From assembly GCA_015680685.1 (NCBI GenBank), contig MNCI01023527.1, positions 465,883 to 529,882 on the forward strand: 64,000 bases of DNA. The letters run 5' to 3'. Positions 46,811 through 56,767 of the stretch are shown one piece after another (positions within the stretch are counted from its first letter, which is position 1; the number at the start of each line of letters is the position of its first letter). Source of the stretch: Gnetum montanum. Lineage: Eukaryota; Streptophyta; Gnetopsida; Gnetales; Gnetaceae. The notes beneath the pieces are model-generated. The model worked only from the letters and a program-made list of their open reading frames with translations. It made no database searches and was not told the origin of the DNA. The position numbers and the translations under genes were made by a program.

Positions 46811-47590
46811 GCTATGCTACATTATGGTATGTAGCATAGCAAGCCTTGAAAAATAGTTGTGGGACAAAGTGCTATGCTATGCTACACTATGTAGCGTAGC
46901 ACAGCATAGCAAAAGCAAGACAAAAAGGCCTAGCTTGCTTAGCGATTTCAAATACACTTAGCAGGCACCTTCAGCCTTTTGAAGCCATTTTCCTTCACTC
47001 AAAATTCAACTCTTTAGGAAAACTCAACAGATAAGGCAGCAAAATATGTAGGCTATGTTGGTTTCTATGCTATGCTATGCTATGCAGCATAGCACAATGT
47101 AGCGATGATGCAAGAAAGAAAAAGGCATCTTAGGAGGCAGGATTAGCAAGTTTAAAGGATTCACGTGGCAACAAACAACATTTGCAAATTATCAGCATTT
47201 TCATAGTTAAGGTTGGTTGCTCTGCTATGCCACACTATGTAGCATAACAAAGAATAGCAAACATGTAGAACTAGTCAGAAAACTTCAAAGGTCTTCAGTG
47301 CATGCAGTCGACTCCAAAGCAATTTTCTCCTTCAAACTATTGGTTACGCTATGCTACGCTACATAGCATAGCTGAGCATAGCAGAGCTACTATGCTACAC
47401 CATCATGCTACACTCCAAAGCCTTGTACAGTGTAGCAGGCAGCACAACATAACAATCTACTATGCTACACCCACATGATACACTCCAAAGCATAGCAGGT
47501 AGCACAGTGTAGCAATTTGCTACGCTACGCCAACATGCTACGCTTGAAAGCGTAGCATAGCGTAGCATAGTGTAGCAGGAAGCTACGCTA
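46811..47590. repeat. Palindrome array in the U3 of the E2 LTR
   Basis: Several inverted clusters built from GCTATGC/GCATAGC words: 46871-46910, 47067-47102, 47225-47262, 47345-47390. From 47391 to 47590 a ~60-70-base unit is repeated three times (each with TA(T/C)GCTAC, ACATGCTACAC or similar, CCAAAGC and a GTGTAGC ending). All lie upstream of the TATA box. Confidence 0.8.
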
Positions 47591-47775
47591 CATCGATGCG
47601 CCTTCCTCCTTGTCTGCATTGTTGGCACACATATCCATGTTCTGATAGCGTAATTATAGCATGACAAGCTCATCAATCAATCAGCTCTTCATGTCCATGC
47701 AAGATAGGCACGTCAACACCTCGTGGATCTAGGGTATGTGGCATCCAAACCACATTTCCTGCATACTCTTGGCCC

Positions 47776-47783
47776 TATAAACA
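47776..47783 (+). promoter_or_regulatory. TATA-like box of E2 LTR
   Basis: TATAAACA in GGCCCTATAAACATCC. It is one base off the TATAAATA of the sister LTRs. Confidence 0.6.
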
Positions 47784-48478
47784 TCCTAACGAAAAATGCT
47801 CAAATGGTTGGCATGTAGGTTGGTCGGAAAATAAGTAAAAGAGGTTGGAAAGTTGGCAAATTGACATTTTTGAGTGAATTTAAGTAGTAGTTGGCAATTC
47901 TTGTTGGAAAATGTTAGCAAAATTTCATTTAGCATTTTTAGAAAAAACCCGAATAGTTAGCCAATTTTGTTAGCAGTTAGCAAAAAGAAACGTTGTCTGT
48001 TTCAAGCTAACCTAGTTGTCTTTGTAGCATTTGGCATTGTCGGCTCTTGAACCCACATTCAAGTACATTGTCGGCTTACTTTTGAGCACCCTAGTTACTT
48101 TTGGGATCTCTGTGCTTCCTGATGTTGTGCAACCAATTGTATCCACTTTGATAGATTAAATCCATAATCTTGAAGTGGTGCATTTTCTTATCTCTAGTTT
48201 TCTTTGCTTTCTTACTTGTCATTGCATTTTTACATCATTTTCATCTCCTCGCATTTAAAACTTATTATTTTTACTATAAGCATTTCTTTTAACTCAAATG
48301 TTTGCAGAAGGTTATAGTAACACCGATTAAGTCCCTATCTAATCGACCAAACCGTTTAGGGCACCACATTTTCATTTTATCTAGCATGGTACTTGCACGG
48401 ATTTAGGGTTAAGACTATCATGACTGACGACCTCTTGGTGTTTTCTAGCTGTCAACATTTTTGGTCGCTACAATTTTC

Positions 48479-48495
48479 TGGTGCTAGAAGGAGGG
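48479..48495 (+). promoter_or_regulatory. E2 primer-binding-site candidate
   Basis: TGGTGCTAGAAGGAGGG begins six bases after the LTR end. Compared with E3 it differs by one C to T change in a CpG. Confidence 0.75.
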
Positions 48496-48863
48496 CCTTT
48501 TGGTGCCCTTTGCGTGTTTTACGGTAGTCTTGTATGCATTTTATACCCTAGCATGCACTAGCATAAAATTGACACACTTTTGCATTTGTTTAAGCGTCAT
48601 GTGCTACAAATCGTTCGCTTCGACGGTTCTTTCGAGACCCAGCAAGACATAAAGCCTTCGAACACTAGCTGTTCTCCTAGTTTTTACGATAGTCCTACTT
48701 GCTTTTCATACCTCAATATGTGCTAGCATAAACGTTACACCCTTTCGAGGTTGTTTACGTGCCGTGTGGTGAAAATTAGTTGCTCTGACAGTTCTTCTGG
48801 AACCCTACAGGACATAAAGCCTTAGATTGTTGTTAGATCTACTCGTTTTCTTTATTTCCAAAA

Positions 48864-51312
48864 ATGACTTCTTCAACTACCATTGTTGCTACCTCTAACC
48901 TAGAGGTTCCCTTCACGGTTCAAGGCATTACAAGTGCCAAACAACCACTCAGCCTAGGGCTGGGGTCACATCAATCCCTTAGGATCCAAAATCAGGGACT
49001 TGAGGGTTTTTCCCAAAAACATGAGAAATAAAAATTCCTTTATGCTAAGGTGCAGGTGACCTTGCCCTTAGATGCGTAAGAACTTGAAGAGAAAAGTAGC
49101 TTCGAGTTCACCTACTGCAATGGGAAGGAGATTGTTCCCACCCCAGGTTCTTCCATCCCATTAATGCAAATGAACCAATGGCTTCTAAATCAACTGATCC
49201 AAACCCTTAGGCTTAGGGAGTTGCAAGACACAGTGTCTCACCATGATGAGGCTTTCCAGGATAGATAGGAGGAATTGGATTCTCAATCTGATGATGGAGG
49301 TCAAACCAACCCTACCACCATCCCTCCTACCTTGTCCTTTTGGACAAATCCGCTGTCTATTGCCACTCCCTTCATGATCACGCTTATCCTATCACAATCT
49401 TCAATTACATCTATGATGGGTAGCTATGTCATGTCCTTAATGTATCAATGCCCCCATTCCCCTGTTTCATTCTCAGCCACTATTCCCCTGCAAATTGTTC
49501 ATCAATTCATTCCTACATCCCATCACGCATCAATCATGGCTACCCTGCCACACATTCACATAGTACCTCCCTCATAGTCATATGTAGCATTTTCTTCCAT
49601 TTCTATGTTTACACCTATCCCACAGTCAGTGGTGGGCCCAAGCCCATCTACATGATGGACCCCATTTACTTCTCCTCCTGCTATGCTACCATCACAGATG
49701 TCTCACCACATTCCCCACTAGATCTACCAAACCCCATAGATGATACAACTTGGCACGAGAATATGGTCTTTTCAACCTCACACACAAGCCATCGATTCCA
49801 TGGTGCAACCCAAGGTTGCTATTCCAACAACACCACCTACCGAGTGGTGGATAGTGCAGGAACCACTATTCACAGGGGCCACCCCAACGACACTACCGAC
49901 AGGTCATGCTGCTACTCCTGCTACTCCACATACGGGAGATGCTCTGGTAGTTCCCCAAACATTTGCACCATCTCCAGGTCTATATCAAGTGTTCTAGATT
50001 ATTCAGACCCTTACTGAGGAAATAAAACACCTCAAGGCTATCGAGTTCGACACGGTACAAGTCATGAACTTCTACCAAGACAATCCCATTAGCCCGGTGG
50101 TCCCCACACTAACATTACCCCACAGGATGTCACTTCCCNACCCGGTGGTCCCCACACTAACATTACCCCACAGGATGTCACTTCCCCACTTTATGAAATA
50201 CAATAGGGAGGGGAATCCCAATGCACACCTTGTTACATTCATGTCTAAGTCCCCTCCTACAACAATGGCCGCATACAGTCATCCGAGTCTTTGCCATGTC
50301 CTTGACCGGAAAAGCCCTAGACTAGTACCATGCGCTATCACGATCCTCCATCTCAACTCTAGAGGAATTACTAACCCAGTTTGTAATGTTCTTCAAGTAC
50401 AACTTGAGGCCAGAAGTCATGTAGGATCAGCTAATGAGTGTGAAGTAGGATCCTCTGGAACTAGTCCAGAAGTTCATCTAGCAGTGGAATGCTACGCTCA
50501 ACAAAATCTGCGAACCCATCGCAAAGGCCCATTTGCTGGCCATTTTTAAGGGTGCAATGAATGAATTTATCAAGTCTGATCTGTAATATCTCATTCCCCA
50601 CACTCTTAGTCAAGATTTTTCCCAGACTAAGAGCATTCAAGATGCGGCTGAAGCAAGCAAAGACTCAGCTTATGTTGCATATAAGAACACCTTCACAAAG
50701 AAGGAAAAAGACAAGGGTAAGGTTGTGACTGCCATAGTGGCTGCTATGGCAAACAAGGCCAAACCTAACAATGGTAACAAGAACAATAAGAAACTGGCCA
50801 CACCTGCAGCTAAACCCACATCCAAACAGGGCAATGCACTACAATCTTCCACATCTGCACAACCCAAACCAAACTTTGAACGTAAAGATCACTCGAAGTA
50901 TACCCCACTACCTATCAAGCCTTCAGATCTTTTGAAACAACTACTAGTAGTGGGGTACATCCAACACAAATGGATGTCGGAAGAGGGAGCTAAGAAGCAT
51001 GAGTGGTACTATGAACTCCTCATGAACCCCTCGTTGGGTTTGCCCAACAAGCCTCCAGTTCCTAAGGGTTTCAGGCTAGATCAATTTTGTGACTACCACC
51101 AACAGTGTGGTCACAACATGGACTATTATATGGCATTGAAGGATGATATTCAAGGGATGCTTCATCAGAGGAAGCTGGTGTTAGATGAAAGCAACCTAGA
51201 ACGCCCTGAAAATCAATCTCTGCAAGTCTACACGGATCCCCTTAATGCCAACTACACCAGCTACATCATCAACACTATCAGCATTGATAGTAATCCTAAA
51301 ACATCCCAGTAG
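48864..51312 (+). pseudogene. E2 gag
   Basis: An ATG at 48864, about 390 bases after the LTR, opens a frame that with a few stops continues to 49577 (MTSSTTIVATSNLEVPF, later ELDSQSDDGGQTNPTT). The capsid follows at 50064-50600 in other frames: NFYQDNPISPVVPTLTL, PHFMKYNREGNPNAHLVTF, then LEELLTQF-like and HLLAIFKG-like remains. It is distorted by an N at 50139 with a 46-base duplication. The frame 50725-51312 gives the Lys/Asn linker, YTPLPIKPSDLLKQLLVVGY and FCDYHQQCGHNMDYYMALKD: the knuckle at 51088-51129 has lost its last Cys (C to Y). Confidence 0.8.
50093..50186. other. 46-bp duplication around a single N
   Basis: 50093-50138 and 50141-50186 are identical (CCCGGTGGTCCCCACACTAA onward) and are separated by N at 50139 plus one base. 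E1 and E3 have this gag segment once. This looks like an unresolved overlap between two contigs, not a biological repeat. Confidence 0.85.
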
Positions 51313-51879
51313 CCATTTGTGGTCCACGTGCCTCAGCACAGGATACCAGTACCACCACCAGCTAACAAAAGCTCACAATAGCCATTCATATTAAGAGTCC
51401 CTCCTCAGGCATCTTCCCCTACATTGTCTATTCCTGGGGCATCTTCCCCTACACCACCCATTAATAGAACCTCACCGCCACATGCACTAACACTGTTAGC
51501 TCCATTCATTATCAGGGGACCAGACCATTCAATAGCCCCCACCCCACATAAGACAGCTCTGAAGCCTTCTCATCCTAAGAAATGAGAAGTGCACTTCACG
51601 TGTGAGACATCGATGGAAAGTACCACCCCAAGTACTTCCTAGACTACGCTTTCACCCCCTACGTCTATGTCCTCATTGCCAAAAGGGAACGTTGCTACGC
51701 CTGCACAATCTTCACTGCCTTACCAAAAAGAGTCTGAACCCAGACCTGAGACTACCCCTCCTCTGGAAATTCGTCTCCTGGGACGGATGGAAGAAGAAGA
51801 GGGTAGTAAATAGGAGGGTGTTCAAGACCTCTTCAGTGTCTGCACCCAGGTCAAATAGGCTTTGAAATAGAAAAACATC

Positions 51880-52735
51880 ATGTTGAGCCTATATGACCTG
51901 ATCATGATGTGTACCGTGCACCATGAGGCTTTGGTCTGCATGTTAATGACAATTCTGGTTGACAAGAACATTCCAGCAGATGCAAAGGCAATCCATTCAT
52001 TCATGGTTTCTTCTACGCCTACAGAACCTCAACCATCCCAACTGACGTTTTGCAATAGTTCCATTAGGAAAGATCCTAAAAGAGGTCAAGTGATCACAAC
52101 ACCCCTGTTCATCAAAATTTAGGTTAGCCAACATAAGATTTGGAGGATACACATCAATGATGGGGCTGCTACAAACGTCATCCCATTCCCTATTGTGGAC
52201 AAGTTGGGTTTGGTTGACCAGATCAAATCCACAACAACGTTGGACCTAAAGTCATTCAATGGGGCATGGGTCATGGTAAAAGGCATGGTCTATATTGACA
52301 TCATTGTGGGGGACTAGTTCCCTACAAATGCAATGTTCATCATGGTTGAAGAGATGCCTAGGTTTAACTTGGTCTTGGGGAGATCATGGTTGGCACAACT
52401 TAGGGCTATCTCTTTACCCATACACCAGGAGATCTATCTACCCTATGCAGGTAGGGAGATGCTAATCCATGGTGACGAGGTAGCTACACAAGATATCAAT
52501 AATGTAGACACAGAATAGGGCTCATAAGTTGTAACCTGTGAGAATGAAGTGCCTATCTCTGAAACTAATTGTTTGGAAAAAGAACCGGCTCAACAAGCTA
52601 GTTCAGAAAATGAAAATGCATGGGCAGAGTTGCCCTTCCAAGTGGAGGACAACGATACAAGCAAAGGTTGTGGTAAAGCATCTCGGCCCTATGCTTCGCC
52701 CAACCAATGATGGCTTAAGAGGTAGTTATACATAG
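51880..52735 (+). pseudogene. E2 retropepsin and acidic tail
   Basis: The frame 51880-52122 gives the pre-protease region (HEALVCMLMTILVDKNIPAD, GQVITTPLFIKI) up to a stop. Then comes the active site IHINDGAATNVIPFPIVDKL near 52147-52210, where the catalytic D is replaced by N (AAT at 52156-52158). PRFNLVLGRSWLAQL follows near 52357-52400. The frame 52333-52518 continues to LPYAGREMLIHGDEV and the acidic tail, and a later frame gives NAWAELPFQVEDND and a TGA-ended PNQ plus WLKR at about 52708-52722. The tail aligns with E1 and E3. The enzyme is dead. Confidence 0.8.
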
Positions 52736-52873
52736 TGTAGAAACCCCACTACTTCATGCCCAATTAACATCCATTGTACAGTTATCACTCATTCACTTCG
52801 CATGCATCCATCTAGGCTAGTTAAGCCAAACTCTCTTTTTCTTTTAATCATTAACATATCTTTCATTTGTGTC

Positions 52874-53138
52874 CATGGCCCGAAATGGCCTAAAACTAGT
52901 TGTGGCTTGAAATGGCCTAAAACTAGCTATGGCCCAAAATGGCCTAAAACTGGCTGCGGCCTGAAATGACCTAAAACTAGCTATGGCTCGAAATGGCCTA
53001 AAACTAGTTCTGGCCCAAAATGACCTAAAACTAGCTATGGCCCAAAATGGCCTAAAACTATTTTTCCTCTGAGTACATCATGTCTATAGCCTGAAATGGT
53101 CTAAAACTAGCAAGGGCCCAAAATGGCCTAAAACTATG
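52874..53138. repeat. E2 27-bp minisatellite
   Basis: About eight consecutive copies plus two more after a short break, period 27, for example AAATGGCCTAAAACTAGTTG followed by TGGCTTG. It is the longest of the three arrays. Confidence 0.9.
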
Positions 53139-53449
53139 ACAAAATCAAAAACATAAAAAAACCAATCATATAGTTAGCACACATAATACATAAGCTAGTG
53201 TAGCATCAAAAAACTTGCTAAAATCTCATTTTCATTTTCTACTCAATAGTCTTACTTAACCAATGTTTGCAATTATTTGTCAAAAATTCAAAAAAAATTT
53301 AAAAACCCCATGCTATCATGGGTTATCTTTGTGCGCATCATCTTCTCTTTCTCCACCTACTTGTACGTCACCTCTTGCCACATTTTCTCCCTCTGCACCA
53401 CTTTCGATTGCATCCTCATCTTTGCCCTCAATGGGCCCTGCATCTTTGC

Positions 53450-53544
53450 CTAGAGCATGCATTACAATAGTGAAATAGTTAGCTACAAGAACACATAAAT
53501 GCTAAAAAAATATAAAAATTTTTGCATAATGGGAAATGACTAAC
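53450..53544 (-). other. Intron 3 of E2 antisense gene
   Basis: The donor reads CCATCTCGG|GTTAGTC and the acceptor GCATGCTCTAG|GCAAAG. A CTAAC motif lies upstream of the acceptor. It is 95 bases and matches E1 and E3 in place. The frame after the acceptor is uncertain. Confidence 0.62.
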
Positions 53545-54364
53545 CCGAGATGGTCCTGCTTCCATCTCAAAGGGTATGTGATCCAACCTAAGCTTGAGGC
53601 GTTCTCAGATCTCATCTTTCGTGATATCGACCCAGTGCCTATCGCTTGGTCCAGCATTTGCAGCAGCTTTCTCCTTTTCAACGGTCGTCCATCTCGGCAG
53701 TCTCAGAGAAAAGGAGGTAGTGGCGGTCTCACCAGTGGGAAGGTCCAATTCCTATTCAGGAGACTCTATGATTGTCACTTGCTCCTTGAACTTGCTATAA
53801 TTATCAGAAGTGCCAATAGCATTTATAAATGCTTTACAGGTAAACGCCTTCACAGAAGCATCTCTATACAGTTTGCGGTAGGTGGCATGTTCCAGCTTAT
53901 ACATATGCTTATGATTTTTCTAGGACTACCCCATTCGTAAACTCTGGCATTGTAATATTTCCAATCTTGATTCTTCTGAGCCAACAAGTCCATTTGCATT
54001 TTTTGTTCTATTATTTCTCTAGTGGCCTCATTGTTGCGCCACATGACTATCCAATATCTAGCGTAATCTACGATAGCCGTGCACCAATCATCATCATTGT
54101 TTGCACAAGCCAGGAGGAAATCATTCTTAGATTTGAGATCTCCTGCCTTGGCACTCAACTCAGCTTTCTTCCTATCGGTCCTTTGGACCCACTTCCACAG
54201 GTCCTCATTGACGTGCCTGCACTCCCAAAAGGAGTGTGCCAAGTGCAAAACATATTTTCAAGCCTCGTTGTATATCTAACGAGGCACCTCAGTTACCTCG
54301 GGTGGAAATGTGGGCGTGGCATCGACTCTTAATAGCCGATTCGAGTCCCATTTCAGTCGAGAGG

Positions 54365-54439
54365 CTGTTGCAATACATAAAAAGTGCATCAAACACATTA
54401 GCGTAGCAAAGTCATGCTTAGTGTAGCCATTTCACTTAT
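54365..54439 (-). other. Intron 2 of E2 antisense gene, donor mutated
   Basis: The acceptor TATTGCAACAG|CCTCTCG is intact. The donor reads AAAGTGG|ATAAGTG, where the sister copies have GT at the first two bases, so a G to A change has removed the donor. It is 75 bases long. Confidence 0.65.
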
Positions 54440-54574
54440 CCACTTTAGGATCAACCTGTCTAAGATGGCTAACCATGTCATCAACGACCCCTTGCATGAA
54501 GGTAAACTTGTCAAGGGTCTTGGCCCATGGTTCTAGGGAAACCAAGGAAGGTCCTGTAGTGTTGGTAGTGGTGT

Positions 54575-54657
54575 CTATCATGCAACTAAATGTGTCAAAT
54601 CGAGGTAGACCGTAACAAAGAGATGAGAAACATGAATGACAATGTAGGGGCTCCTAC
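54575..54657 (-). other. Intron 1 of E2 antisense gene
   Basis: The donor reads GGTTTATTAG|GTAGGAG and the acceptor TTGCATGATAG|ACACCACT. It is 83 bases, phase 1, in the position of E1 intron 1. Confidence 0.68.
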
Positions 54658-54970
54658 CTAATAAACCCTCAAGGGTGACAATGGGGGGATCACCCATCAA
54701 CATTTCATTGAATACATTGCCAAACTCATTAGTTTCTAGTTGTAGTTCTCTCCCTTTCTAGCTTAAAGCCATGGTAGCACCCTTGGCATGCGTCTGCTCC
54801 CCCGATGCCAAACATCATTCAATAGAGGGATCTCTAGCAAGAGTCTCTTTTTGGCTAGTGTGGGCTACTTTTTTATTCACTAGTGCCTTCCCTTTCAAAG
54901 TATTAGCACCCTCCTCATCCATAAGATGTTCCTCTTCATCATCAGGAAAGTCTTCCTCTTTGGTGGGAAG

Positions 54971-56514
54971 TGAAACACCGTAGAAATTGCGAATCAGCCT
55001 AAGGTGAAGATTCACGATTCGGGTGAAAGTTTGCAACAAAAATCCAGAAGACAAAATAAGGTAAAGAGGCACGTAGCATTAAGTCTCCAATTTTCTTACA
55101 AATTTCAACCTTACTTTGTTTTTTCTCTTTACGCTACATTATGCAACATAGTGTAGTGTCGCTCAGCATAACTCTGTTTAACATAGCCTGATATCAGAAA
55201 GACTTGTCGCATATTCCACCAAGTTTTTTGTTTAGGCCCAAGTTTATGCTCCGTTACGTAGAGCAGCATAATGAGCTTTGAGAAAGCCAAAGTCAAAGTC
55301 CAAAGAAGTGCAGCAGATTGATTTCTTCTCTTTTGTAGATTGGTCACTTTACGCTCATTATGCTACACAACATAGAAAAGTGTAATATTATTGTAAAGTT
55401 GACCATTTTTATGCTCTATTACGCTTTGCGGTGTGAATGAGCGTAAAATAGCTTAAATCAACTACTTCCATGCTCTATTACGCTCTGCGACGCAATGCAG
55501 CGTAAACAAGTTTAATACAGCATAAAGCTGACTAAAGCAATACCAAATACGCATCTGCTATCCACACACATAATACGCTGATGAGCGTATTGTGCGTAAT
55601 CATGAAGCGGCTTAAGCAGAAGTGGTTGATAGCGTACTTTGCTCCCCTTCCTAAAAATGTGATACAACATGACCAGTTTCAACATAAAGTTTGCCAAGTC
55701 AACGGTATTTTGAAGGTTCGAGACACGTGTCATCAGGGCCATGCCTTCTCCACGTACTACCAAACCTATAAATACTCCAGTTGGCAAAAAGGGAAGAGGA
55801 TCTTCATCATGGGCTTTTGTGGCAACTATCACCTTTTGAGCAAAGAGAAAAGACATTTGCTTGAGCATTGACAATAGGAGCGATCAGTCCTTTGGTGAAA
55901 ATATAGTTCTCTCCATTAGCAGAGACTACTGAAGGCAAAGGGAGTAGATTAGAGATCAAGAGATTGTTTTGTGCGGTTGGCAAGATCTATTGATCAGAAA
56001 TAGTTGATCGATAGACATCCAGGCTTGACCGTCCTTGCATCCCATCTTTGGCTCACGAGGTAGACCGAGCTTCATTCTGTACTCCTTGTTGAACAGTTTT
56101 CTAATTATTTTGTGTATGCTTCGCACAAGATAAGTGGAGTTTGCCATTGGAAATTTATATACAATATTCTCAGTCTTCAAGTCAAAACATAGATATTGGA
56201 ATTGTGCATCCTTCTTAAATCTGATCCTCCTTGTCGTGTTGACGTTGTCGTTATTTCAATTTATTTACATCGTTTTCTACTCCTTTTTCGATTCATCGAA
56301 TCAATTTGTTTCACGGAATATCTATATAATATGCATAATATCGCAATATTCATCAATTTACTAATTGAGTAAGTCCATGTATGATCGACAAGACCGTGTA
56401 GGACACCGTGGATTTTTTTTCTCCAACACGTCCCTTGCACGGATTCGTGGTTAAGACTGTGTACACTGATTTTCGTTTGGTATTTTCCAACGATCGACGT
56501 TTTCCATCGTTATA
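54971..56514 (+). repeat. E3 5' LTR
   Basis: 1544 bases, starting TGAAACACCGTAG and ending about TCGTTATA just before GTTTTC and the primer site. The order of parts agrees with the E2 LTR, but the sequence is a different subfamily. U3 carries repeated palindromic units at 55120-55600 (for example TTACGCTACATTATGCAACA, TTATGCTACACAACATAG, AATACGCTGATGAGCGTATT). Confidence 0.83.
55767..55774 (+). promoter_or_regulatory. TATA box of E3 LTR
   Basis: TATAAATA in AACCTATAAATACTCC, downstream of the palindromic units. Confidence 0.7.
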
Positions 56515-56520
56515 GTTTTC

Positions 56521-56537
56521 TGGCGCTAGAAGGAGGG
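56521..56537 (+). promoter_or_regulatory. E3 primer-binding site
   Basis: TGGCGCTAGAAGGAGGG, a few bases after the LTR end. It is the best-preserved form among the three elements. Confidence 0.78.
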
Positions 56538-56767
56538 GAATAAAGCTTCGATCCGTATTTTATGGGTAGCCCTGTAAGCGATCTATACCCACGTCCATAA
56601 AAACGTAGATGTAATACCTCTAGGAAAGTTTATGAAAAATTGTGTGGTGTAGATTGGTCACAATAATGATTCCTTTGGAATCCTACAGGGTAGAAAGCCC
56701 AATCATAATTCTTTTTGGCCGTTGCCTTTTAGATCTTGTCATTTGTTTTCATTAACCTATCTGAGAA

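Larger units (their letters stand above)
46535..48472 (+). repeat. E2 5' LTR, complete
   Basis: 1938 bases, starting TGAAACACCATAAATTTTC and ending GGTCGCTACA. It has a palindrome-rich U3 (46811-47590), TATA-like box at 47776, GGTTGG-rich leader and the CCGATTAAGTCC phrase near its end. It is the only complete copy of this LTR type in the window. Confidence 0.88.
46535..54970 (+). mobile_element. E2: non-autonomous Tat-like Gypsy element, interrupted by E3
   Basis: The full 5' LTR (46535-48472), primer site, gag, protease, acidic tail, 27-bp minisatellite and antisense gene follow in the same order as in E1. It lacks RT and integrase. No own 3' LTR is present: the antisense gene stops exactly at the TG of the E3 LTR (54971), which fits E3 having inserted into it. 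Confidence 0.8.
53350..54970 (-). pseudogene. E2 antisense multi-exon gene, 5' end cut by E3
   Basis: Minus-strand exons: 54970-54658, 54574-54440, 54364-53545 and after 53450. Parts read: KEEDFPDDEEEHLMDEEGAN, DPPIVTLEGLLG, DKFTFMQGVVDDMVSHLRQV, FPPEVTEVPR, then a 132-codon open frame (54248-53850) with FWECRHVNEDLWKWVQRTDR, ACANNDDDWCTAIVDYARYW and NQDWKYYNARVYEWG. The next part, LPRWTTVEKEKAAANAGPSD to HIPFEMEAGPSR, ends at intron 3. It has heptad-like charged stretches but no family I can name. It is the best preserved copy of this part. The exon at 54970 ends abruptly at the E3 LTR. Confidence 0.75.

Noticed and set aside
40417-53138. Regular short repeats that might suggest a CRISPR array
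   Set aside because: Units are directly adjacent and degenerate with no unique spacers, and the context is a plant retrotransposon. They are minisatellites.
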